This document shows positions 32,640-44,600 of a stretch of 64,000 nucleotides of DNA, piece by piece. Position 1 is the first letter of the stretch; each line of letters begins with the position of its first letter. Location: positions 18,526,001 through 18,590,000 of the forward strand of contig NC_092470.1 of assembly GCF_047495875.1 (NCBI RefSeq), read 5' to 3'. The notes under the pieces are model-generated. The model was not told the origin of the DNA, made no database searches, and saw only the letters and a list, made by a program, of their open reading frames with translations. The position numbers and the translations under genes are program-made. The stretch comes from Pithys albifrons albifrons (taxonomy: Eukaryota > Chordata > Aves > Passeriformes > Thamnophilidae).

Positions 32640-35600
32640 GTGAGTGCAGAGCCAGCCCACGGCTTCCCAGCCCAGTCCCCATTTGTGCTGGTTTAAAGGT
32701 AAACCAGCAGGAGAAATGAACCCAACACAAACGAGATTGTAAGTCAGAGTTACAAGTTAATATTGCAATAGATGCAATGGCACAAAGAGAGATTAACCCA
32801 CAAACCCCAGAAGTGTAACCCAGCCCTCTGGGGCACAAACACAGTGGGGTTTGTTGACCCCTGTGCTGAGCCCCACGTGGTTCTCCTGAGTCCAAAGTAA
32901 AAGGAAGGGACAAATCAGTTGGTGCAGATGATGGCACAGTCTGGTGGAGAGTGGTGGGCTCCTCCTGTTGAAATTCTGCTCTTCCTCTGGATCCTTTCTA
33001 GCCCAGTTTCCATTTGTGCTGGTTTAAAGGTAAACCGGCAGGAGAAATGAACCCAACACAAACGAGATTGTGAGTCAGAGTTACGATTTAATAAAAATAT
33101 TACAATAGATGCAGTGGCACAAAGAGAGATTAACCCACAGACCCCAGCAGTGTAACCCAGCCCCCTGGGGCACAAACACAGTGGGGTTTGGTGGCCCCTG
33201 TGCTGAGCCCCACGTGGTTCCCCTGAGTCCAAAGTAAAAGGAAGGGAAAAACCTGTTGGTGCAGATGATGTCACAGTCTGGTCAAGAGTGATGGTCTCCT
33301 GTTGAGGTTCTGGCCCTCCTCTGGATCCGGTGAGTGGTCCAGAGGTCCCAAAGCCCAAGATTCTCTCCCTTCAGGTTTAGGTGGGACTGCCCAGTCCCTC
33401 CCCCAGTGCAGGGAGTTCCACACTGGGGGATCTGACTCTGGGAGCCAGAGGGGATTTTGGAATCGTTGCTGGCCCATGAGTAGACACGACCCCTCAGGTG
33501 GGTGTGGAGGTGCCAAGGACTCCCTGGAGGGGAGTTATCCCAGCTCCTGTCTCACTTCTTTCCCAGCCAGGTCCCAGCCTGAGGGCTCAGGTGTGCCCTG
33601 GGCAGCTGCTGCAAATGGCCCATTGTTAGCAGTTCATGAGAAATGACATAGGGGATTTAGAATACACAGCTTTGGTCACACCCACACAGTGATAAACTGG
33701 TCCCAGCTTGCTGAACTGGGACACCATTGCAGGGCTGCCCAGCACTCATTGATGTCAGCTACTTCTGGTGATACTAATTTTTTTATTCTTAGGAGTAGTG
33801 ATTCATCTCTGTTTGCTTCTGATGACACTGTGAATGAGGCCAGAGATTAGCTTTATATCTTAATGCCATACCTTTTTTCCCCCCCTCCAGGATTGCCTGG
33901 AAATTGTTAAAAGAATGAATAAGAATTATGAAAATAGGGCAGAAGGAGTCATTATAAAATTAAATGCACTCACAGCACTCTCTCCAAGCTTTTCTTCTCT
34001 TTTAGGGGGTATTTTTAGAAGGTGGCAGGTCCTTGAATTGAAATCCTAGGGAAGGTGGTCTCAGACTTCTAGGACGAGTTAGCAAGTTGCATTAAGGACA
34101 AAGTTTCCCTACACTTTTTAACAGAGCCTACAAAACTTTATAGAAATAGTCCTCTCTGCAAGGACTGCAGGGTCAGCTAATCCAGATGAGGTTCCAAGTC
34201 TCCTGCACCCATCCGTGATGCAGCTTTATGTCAAGGACTGGTGGAGTTTTGTTGGTTTAAGTGATGCCCATGTGGGTGATGGTTATTATCCCTCAGGTGG
34301 TGCAATCAGAATTTCCTACTGCTTTGTCATCTTACAAGGCCACCTAAAGTTTTAGAAATGGATAGTTTAATCTTTTAATGTGATACTGGAGAGGAAAAAT
34401 ACTAATCAGTAGATGTCCTCTACATTCTGATTAGTGGTCCTAAAGAGCAGCATTCTCTAGTCCAGCACTATTCTTACCAAGTGAGTTATGAACTAAGGTG
34501 TTGTCAATCCCAGGAAAACTGAAATTAACTCTTTGATTCTTGGTGTATCTGAGGCCTTATGGACCCCTTGTGTCTGTCACAGTGTTTGGCAGCTGTTTGG
34601 ATCATCCTGAAAAGGGAATGGCATTAATAGGCTGTGGTAGTGGCACAACAAGTGGTTTGTTCCTTAAGAGCAGCCTGAGCAGCTGGACCCTGTGGATGTA
34701 CCTACTACAGACTAACCACTTAAAAAGAGCAAACCCTCATGTCCTTATTGGAAGAGATGAAAATTCTACTTCTAAACATATGTGAACAATGTCAAGCCTT
34801 CAGTTTGATAATTCAGAAATTTAAGGCTGTAAGTCAGATATCTTGCTTTTAACGTTTTATCTGCAAATTTAAAGGTGATAAAACCCTCCCCTTCTATATT
34901 GCTGTGTATTTTTATTTTATAGGTGTTGATATTACATAGCTGCTGATGCAGTGTTTGGTTGTTATTTTGGTTGTTACTCTTTCCTACATGAAGTACCAGC
35001 TGAATCTGATGCCTCATGAAAACTGCCTGTAATGAAACACCCTTGTCCTGAAGCAGCACCGAGTTGAATCACAGGGATGAGAAAGTTGAGTAACAAATAG
35101 TGTGAGGGTTAGTCATCTACAGCAGCTTTCCTGTAGCTGAGCCTCACTTCTCAACACTGGCACTGCTTTGTGCCTTGCCTTGTTTTGCCTCAAAACAGAA
35201 GCATAAAAATAATGAGCACTTAAAACATAATAATGTCACAAACGAGTTAATAAGCAGTGAGTGAGCTGAGTTAATCACACCAGCCTCATTAGAGAGAGAT
35301 TGGTGTCTACCTTTCCTCACACGACCTCTACTTTTCTCCCTCTGAAGTGGATTATTTTGCTGGTGGTGCTTAATCCCTGTGGATCAAAAAGGTACTGGAG
35401 TGAAGGAAAACATAATTTCCTGGTGTGAATCTTACGTGAAAAACCCCCATAATTTCCTGGTGTGAATCTTACGTTAAAGAGGGTATTGAACTGACTGTAT
35501 ATTGTCGCTAAATAGATAGTGAGAGGGAGTGTGTGGAGTTCTGGAGGAAAGGGGGAAAGAAGTGGTAGTTATGGGTGTCCAGAGGGAGGATGAAGCTTAG

Positions 35601-38600
35601 CAGAGCTGGGAATATTTTCACAGACAGGACTGAGAAACCCACTGGAGGTGTTGCTGAGGGAGGAGTGCTGAGCCTCAGCTCGGAGGTGCTGGAAGATCAG
35701 CCACACACCCTGCATGGGAGTGGGATGGAGATTGAGTTTGGCTAATAAAGGCTGAGCAGGGATCTGCTCACTGACCTGGAATTAAAAGGTGGATTCTTAG
35801 GGGAGTCATGACCTGGCTGCCTCCTGCTTTTGCTTTCTCTCTCCTCTTCCATCATTGCTCACCAGCAAAGAAAAGAGCCAGAGGACGGTGTTGTGCCTCA
35901 GATTGGCTGATGGGAGTGGAGGTGGTGGAACAGGAGGAAGCTTTTTATTATCTTCTGAGCAAGGAGACACAGATGGATGGGGAAATGCAGGAAAAACCAT
36001 TCCACACTAAAGGATGGAGCCAGCAGAAATACCAACTAGATACAGAGGTGATAGGTCAGATTATAAATGTTCTTAAGCAACTCATGAATTGCAGAAGGTT
36101 CATCATAACCACGAGAAATAGGTAATTTGACTTTCTTAATGTATTTGTCTCATTTTAATAAAGTGAAGATTCTATGAAGCCAGTTCTTCCCATCCATAAA
36201 AACAATCTGGAGTCACAAAGCCCAACAGGAAAGCAACACAAAAATAGGGAGTGTAATTTTTAGTAATCTTGGATTTTTGTGTAACTAGACTTTTTTCCCT
36301 TTAGTGCATTTTTTTATTTTTCAATATGACACATAGAGACAAACACTGGAAAAGAACTCTGATTTATTAATTCCAATCACTGTTGACATTACAAAAAGCT
36401 AAAGTCTTGAAAGTGTGTAGTTAGCTGTCCCTTGGTGATACCTTCCCAATAGCAGCTGAGCAGGACAGCTCCTGGTTACTCATATTAAAGTGAAAAAAAG
36501 GTCCACTAAAGCTCCTGGAAATTGAAGAGTAACAGAAAGAAGTAGCCAAACAGCCATATTTATTTATTTTTAGTCTTGGCTTCAAGGTATCTAAATTTTC
36601 CTAGAGTCAAGCAGAATCTGGGGGGATCTAGAAAGGCCAAAGGCTCAGCCCCCTCAGCTCCTCCAGTGTTTGTGTCTCTGAGCAGTGATGCTTTCCTGGA
36701 CATCTCTTCTGTCACTGTTATCTTAGGAAATTCAAAACACAAGCTGCATGTAGCCATGTTTCTAAACCTTGTGGTCAGAGTTAAGCCTTGGTTGGGGAAA
36801 ATAAGCTTCCAATAATACAAGTACTCTGTGAAGCCACAAGCTTGGCTTTGTTGGCTTCCCAAACTAGATTGTGATGGAGTGACCTCAGGAACGTGGCAGG
36901 GAAGAGGGGAAACTGTCCCACCAAGCTGTGAATTGAAACTATAGAATATTAGACTCTTGTTTAGGAATCTGGATATCCTCTAGAGTACAGTCTTAGAAAA
37001 GAATTTCACTAACAGTAGAGTTTAAATGACTAGTTTAGGTGCCCATTTTTAACATGAAATAAATTAATTGAGTATCATGCAGTGTTGCAAATTTTCTGTT
37101 TCAAGGAATTGCAGGAATTGGTGCCCTTGATAAGCAGTTCAAGGTTTCTGCCATTGTATTAATGTCTTACATTTAAGAACTTTAGAAGTGACCAAGTGCA
37201 GTTTTAGATTCTGCTCTCCCCAAATTAATGGGAAGCTTGAAAAGAAATATTTGACAGTCAGGGTGGAGACAAGACAAAGAAATGCTGGAAAGTGCTGGCT
37301 TAATTCCTTTCTAGCTAAATTTACTCATACTAGGTACTTTTTTTACCCCTCTGCAGACTACAAGGTAAGCTGAGAGTCATTCCCAATTCATGTTTACTTT
37401 GCTCATGTTCCAGGGGTCAGAGTTACTTTGCAACGTGATACCAGTATTGAAGCCTTAAAAAAAAATTAAAACCCTCCCAACAACCCAAGTTCTTTAGGCA
37501 ACATCAGCTTTGAGGTGCTGTTTTTACTAAGACAGGCACTGAATGGACGGAATTTTTATACAACTGAACGTAGATCCAAAGTTGTGAAGTTCCAGAGTGT
37601 TCCAGGAGATGGCAGCAGGACACTGAGGGAACAGCGATCCTTTCCCTAATCCCGGGGCAGACCGGTGCTGTTGGCTCACTACAAGTCTGTAATCTTAACG
37701 GAAATTATGTATTTTTTCAGGAGATTTTTCTAACGGGTTTGTTTTTGGAAGATGGTTTGTGTTGCTTGGTTGCCCAATCGAGAGGGATTTTTTCCTATCC
37801 TTGCTGAGACACTTCTCTTACATGGCTTAGTATTTTTTGGTTCACTTTAGTGCTCAAAACCAAGGACATTTTGGGAGTAGGGAAGGTGTGGAAAAGTGCT
37901 TAAAACCATAGAAAAAGTGCATGTTTATGTTGCAAGGAAATTGTTGGGCTTGGATTACAACTAGTATAAAAATGCATTTATGTGCACACGTGAAATTTGG
38001 GGCATATCTGCTTGAATTTGGAAATGGCATTGACTAGACAGGCTTGGGGCAATTTCCTGCACCTCATCTGGGGACAGAAATGCTTGCCTTGCATGCCCTG
38101 TGCTGCATGGCAGCAAGAAGGCACAAGATGAATATTATTTCTATTAAAAACCAACGATTTTTGGTGAAAAACAGCCCTGACTGCTGCTATCTCCTTTCCA
38201 TTATGTCCATCTTCCTCCCTAATCCTCAGAATGTGTTGTCCCTCTGCATCCTGCCCCTCCTGCTGGTGCCGCCCCCTGTGTGTGCCCACCCAGGGGGTGA
38301 TGCAGGGCAGTGTGAGCAGCCTGAGGAACGGGGCCCGGGGAGCAGAGAGTGTCTCATTGAAATACTATCCCTGCCTGGAGTGACTGGGTGGGTTGTGCTG
38401 ATTCTTTGCTGTGTTTTGGACACCATCACAGTGCAGGGTCAGTCACTGACTGCATTTTCCTGCTGAGCATCCACTGCTTTAGCTCAGGTTAGTGGGACTT
38501 CACAGGGCACTGCAACTGCTGCTTTACAGAACACAAGGAAAGCTGTCACTGACAAGGGGCTAAACTTTCCTTACTCTGCCTCTTGTTATTTCTATGTTTA

Positions 38601-41600
38601 TTCCTATTCTTTATAGGAATAAATTCCTATTCTATATAGGGGCACGGAGGGCTCAAGGTCTGCCAGGGGAAATTGAAGTTGGAGATCACAAAAAAATTCT
38701 TTGCAGAGAGAGTGCTCAGGCGTTGGAATGGGCTGCCCAGAGAGGGGGTGGATTCCCCATCCCTGGAGGTTTTTAACTGAGCTTGGCCGTGGCACTGAGT
38801 GCCATGATCTGGTAAAGGGACTGGAGTTGGACCAAGGGTTGGACTTGGTGATCTTGGAGGTCTTTTCCAACCCAATCCATTCTATGATTCTGTGATTCTA
38901 TATACTACAGGTAGTTTTCACATATTATTTTGCTGTTTGTCAGGCTGAATTAGTTTGTAAGTTGGGGTTTTTTTTTTTTGGTAGTTTGTTTTCTTCACTT
39001 TCCATTTCAAAATATGCTTAAAGTTGCCTGATCACTTTGCAGCTGTAGTTTCAACTTCCCCTCTTATTATTTTGGTATGTTGTCTCTCTCAGTGTTACCT
39101 GGGTATGAACACAGTGTGTTGGAAGCTTATTCCTGTTTTGTGTTAGCACCTCTGTGTGTTCAGGTGTGTTCAGACTAAGGGAGCCTGCAGTTAATATTGT
39201 ACTGGGAATTTAACTCAGAGCAGGTCTTCTCTATCTTGTGCAGATGGTGGGAAAGTGTTCAAACTTCCACTCTGTAGTTTATAACTTTTAGTGTCCAACT
39301 GTGGATGGTGGAAGGAGAAACCTCCCAGCCTGGCTTTGTTCTCTGGGCTGAGAAATGGCACCTTGCCTGGGTGATTAATTAGTTACTTGCTCTACAAGTT
39401 TGGGTGTCCCGAGGAAATGAAGTAAATTGATTTATTTTAATTTTTGAAATCATGAATCAGTCTGAGCTTTTGTGCTGGCTTAAGGGGAAATAAATCTGTG
39501 TAATTACATGTATTCTGCACTAATGTGTTATCTGACTCCTTTCAGAAGTGGGTACTTACATTCTTGTAAAATCTTAAATTTTTGGGAAACTTTATATTCA
39601 GAACAAATTCTGAACAGCTCCATCATCTACTGAAACAGACTTTATCAAGATAATCTAAAACAACATTCATCCTACATGCTTTGGAAATCCTGCAGACCAC
39701 AGAGAAACATTGTACCTAACACAGCATTACACCCTAAAAACAATACAATGCTGCCAGACCACAAAACATCCGCAGTTTGGGACAGCAGATGTTTCTACAC
39801 ATGCTTCTTTTTAAGACCAAGAAATGCAACACAGGGGAAAATAAAGAAGTTGAATATTGAGAAAGAAATGCAATATTGTGGAGCTGGAGGAAAACTGGAT
39901 GGACAGAGAGATTTGAGTAATTAGCTTGAGAGGGGCTGGAGCAGGTCCAGAGAAGAGCAACGAGGCTGGAGAAGGGACTGGAGCACAAGTGCTGTGGGGA
40001 GAGGCTGAGGGAGCTGGGGGTGTTTAGCCTGGAGAAGAGGAGGCTCAGAGGTGACCTCAGCACTGTCTGGAACTGCCTGAAGGGAAGTTCTGGCCAGGTG
40101 GGGGTTGGTCTCTTCTCCCAGGCACTCAGCAATAGGACAAGGGGGCACGATGGGCTCAAGCTCTGCCAGGGGAAATTGAAGTTGGAGAGCAGAAAAAAAT
40201 TCTTTACAGAGAGAGTGCTCAGGGATTGGATTGGGCTGCCCAGAGAGGGGGTGGATTCCCCATCCCTGGAGGTTTTTCAGCTGAGCTTGGCCGTGGCACT
40301 GAGTGCCATGATCTGGTAAAGGGACTGGAGTTGGACCAAGGGTTGGACTCGATGATCTCAGAGGTCTCTTCCGACCCAGCTGATTCTGTGATTCTGTGAG
40401 TGTGAGGAAGATGTGGAAAGGTATTTGTGAAACAGGAACATCTGTATGTGAAAGAAAAGGTCTTTGTGTAACTGATGCTTAAATAAACTTTTAACTTTGC
40501 CTTAAAAATAGTGTATTTGTGAAAGGAAGAATTAGAAGTATAAAAAAAACCCTGCCATGCTATGCCTGAAAAGAGTAACAATCATTGTTGGAATTATTGT
40601 GGGATTTCTTCTTTAAATTATTTTTCACCACTGGATCACTGTAACACCTTTTAATTCCTCTTAAATTTAATTTTCTTCTTTAAATTCTTTTCACTGTAAC
40701 GCCTTCTATTCCTCTTAAATTTCATTTTCTTTAATTTTTCTCCATAACACCTTCTAATTTCTCTTAAATTTCATTTTCTTTAAATTTTTTTCCTTGTAAT
40801 GCCTTCTAATTCCTCTTAAATTTTGTTTTCTTCTTAAAATTTTTTCTCCATAACACCTTCTAATTCCTCTTAAATGTAATTTTATTTTTTCACCATAATG
40901 CCTTCTAATTCCTCTTAAATTTCGTTTCCTCTTAACTTTCATTTTCTTCTTTAAATTTTTTCCCCATAACACCTTCTAATTCCTCTTAAATTTAGTTTTC
41001 TTTAAATTTTTTTCACTGTAATGCCTTCTAATTCCTTTTAAATTTCATTTTCTTATTTACATTTTTTGCCCATAACGCCTTCTAACTCCTCTTAAATTTC
41101 ATTTTCTTTAAATTTTTTTGCACTGTAACTCCTTCTATTTCCTCTTAAATTTCCTTTTCTTTCTTTAATTATTTTTCCCCACAACGCCTTCTAATTCCTA
41201 TTAACTTTCCTTGTCTTTTTTTTCACTGTAACTCCTAATTCCCCTTAAATTTTGTTTTCTTCTAATTCCTATTAACTTTTCTTTTCCTCTTTGCATTTTG
41301 TTCACTGTAACTCCTTCTAATTCCTCAGAAATTTTGTTTTCTTATAATTCCTATTAACTTTCCTTTTCCTCTTTACATTTTGTTCACTGTAACTCCTTCT
41401 AATTCCTGAGAAATTTTGTTTTCTTCTAGTTCCTATTAACTTTCCTTTTCCTCTTTAATTTTTTTCGCCGTAACGCCTTCTAACTCCTCTTAAATTTTGT
41501 TTTCTTCTAATTCCTATTAACTTTCCTTTTCTTCTTTACATTTTTTCCCCATAACTCCTTCTAATTCCTCTTAAATTTTTTCTTCTAATTCCTATTAACT

Positions 41601-44600
41601 TTCCTTTTCTTATTTCCTTTTTTTTTTGCCGTAACTCCTTCTAATTCCTCTTAAATTTTGTTTTCTTCTAATTCCTATTCTTTCCTTTTCTTCTTTACAT
41701 TTTTTTCACTGGAACTCCTTCTAATTCCTCTTAAATTTTGTTTTCTTCTAATTCCTATTAACTTTCCTTTTCTTCTTTACATTTTTTTCACCATAACTCC
41801 TTCTAATTCCTCTTAAATTTTTTCTTCTAATTCCTATTAACTTTCCTTTTCTTATTTCCTTTTTTTTTTCACCGTAACTCCTTCTAATTCCTCTTAAATT
41901 TTGTTTTCTTCTAATTCCTATTAACTTTCCTTTTCTTCTTTACATTTTTTTCACTGTAACTTCTAATTCCTCAGAAATTTTGTTTTCTTCTAATTCCTAT
42001 TAACTTTCCTTTTCTTCTTTATATTTTTTCGCTGTAACTCCTAATTCCTCTTAAATTTTGTTTTCTTCTAATTCCTATTAACTTTTCTTTATATTTTTTC
42101 GCTGTAACTCCTAATTCCTCTTAAATTTTGTTTTCTTCTAATTCCTATCAACTTTCCTTTTCTTCTTTACATTTTTTTCCCCATAACTCCTTCTAATTCC
42201 TCAGAAATTTCCTTTTCTGCCTTCAGTTTTCCCCCGTACCGCCTCTAATTGCTCCCTCCTTGCTGTGTCCCCGCAGCCGACCCCACGGTGAAGGACCTGA
42301 TCGGCGGGTTCACGGCGCTGCACTACGCGGCCATGCACGGGCGGGCGCGGATCGCGCGCCTCATGCTGGAGTCCGACTATCGCAGCGACATCATCAACGC
42401 CAAGAGCAACGACGGCTGGACCCCCCTGCACGTGGCGGCCCATTACGGCAGGGACTCCTTTGTCAGGCTGCTGCTGGAGTTCAAGGCTGAGGTTGATCCG
42501 CTCAGCGATAAAGGTACTACCCCACTGCAGCTGGCCATTATCCGGGAGAGGTCCAGCTGTGTGAGAATCCTGCTGGACCACAATGCCAACATCGACATTC
42601 AGAACGGTTTCCTGTTGCGATACGCTGTGATCAAAAGCAATCACTCCTACTGCCGCATGTTCCTCCAGAGAGGGGCCGATACGAACCTGGGGCGCTTGGA
42701 AGACGGACAGACACCCTTGCACTTGTCTGCTCTTAGAGATGATGTGCTTTGTGCACAGATGTTGTATAATTACGGAGCAGACACTAACACAAGGAACTAT
42801 GAAGGACAGACCCCACTGGCTGTTTCAATAAGTATTTCTGGAAGTAGCCGACCCTGTCTGGATTTCTTACAAGAAGTGACAAGTATGTATGTAAGAGAAG
42901 TTAATCGCAGGGCTCAATGTCCTCTAAAAGCCTTCTTTGAATTTAGCCCCAGAAAAAAAAAAAAGAAATGTTTCCTCTCTGCCCCTCGATGCTCTTTAAA
43001 TGCACTAGAAAATTTCTGGGAATGTGAAGGGGTTGTGATACCGGGAATCTCTTGCTCGGCAAAGGTGCTAATGTGAAGTGTGTAATGCTTAATTAGTTTT
43101 GTTTGAATACCTACAGGAAGCATTCATTTTTAAAAAGTGAACTGTAAAATCTCGTTTTATTAACAGCCTTAGCACGTGAGGTTTTGGGGGTTTGGTTGTT
43201 GTTTGTTGAGGGTTTTTGAGTGTCTTTTGTTTCGGTTGTTTATTGCCATGCAAATCCCCCGCACTCCGACCAGGGCAGGAAGGAGCTTTGGCTGCTTTGT
43301 GTTCCCTCCTTCCCTTCCCTAAACCAGACAACAAAATGCCACAGTTCGTTCCTGCACCTTGAAGGGGTTTCATGTGCTGTGTGGCTTTGATTTGATTTTG
43401 TTGATGTCTTTGAAATATGAGAGATTTTAACTCGTCAGGACTTCTGATACTTAGAAAATGTATTTGGCTTCTCATATCTGGGCCACTTTTGATTCCCAGT
43501 TTTTGGTGTACTAGATCAGGTTTTCTCTTCCTCCCTCACCATGGAATGCTGTAATAGTGTTTCATAATTACAGTGTTGCCTAAAGCATTTAGGAATTGCT
43601 GATTAGCATTTAGCAGAGTTTGCCAATTCAAACATGTTAAGATGGCCTGATAAATTACCATCCAGCTAGACTGATCTTTGCACTGCACAGAATGGGGGAT
43701 TCCATATATCCCTTTTCTCCTTCTGAAACTCCTTTTATTTTTTCGGATGTGGTCTTTTTTAAATGAGAATTAGGCAACTTATATTCTCTGTAGAGAAACT
43801 GAAAGTCAGTGTGGGCTGGAAGTGAGTCAGCTGAGATGGGACCTGTTGTCAGTAGCTGACACAAACAAGCATTTGCAATTTCAGGTTTTTTCTCCGTGAT
43901 TTGTGGTGTTGGTTTTGCTCATATCTGAAATCAAAACAGATTTTTTGGAAGGGTGGAAGTTGATAAGAAATACAAGCAATTAATAGATTCTTTTGGGTTA
44001 ATTTGCCTGCCCCTTCTCATTCAAAGGCATTTTCTTCTGGTTTTCTTTTGGGGAGCGTTGCACTGTTGGTAACACTGTGAGGGATTTTAGGAGATGATAC
44101 AATATCCAGACTTCTTTAACAGTCTTAGGCTGTATCAGGAACCATGAAGGCTTAGACTGCTTCCCTATTTCCTTCATGTCTAAAGACTTAGGGAAAGTGT
44201 ACTGGAACTTTTAGTTTGGAGATTCCATACCTTGAGGCTTTAATGTTAAGTGAGAAGTAGATTCTGCTCCAAAAAAAAAAACAGCTTTAATTTCTGGCCA
44301 TTGTAAATGTTGGAACTCTCCCAGTTTTGTGCTAATGGAGGGAGAATTGGGAAAGCAGTGCTGACAAAAACACTTCAGCTCTGTGCTTCTGAGCAAAATA
44401 ATTATGAATATATGTTTACAAACAGCTATAAACAAGCTCTGCTGCTGCCCTTATTATAAATATCCAAATGCTGTTTTCCCTGGTATTCCTGAGTAATTAG
44501 TTTAATGAGATGCTGTGTAAGAGATGAGATGGATGCAGTGAGCTGGGGCTTTGGAGTTGGAGTTCCCAGTTAAGTCTGACTGTCCAGGGAATTGTTGAGA

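Noticed and set aside
40754..40972. Lys/Arg-rich repeated minus-strand peptide
   Set aside because: It is the translation of the pyrimidine-rich tandem array.
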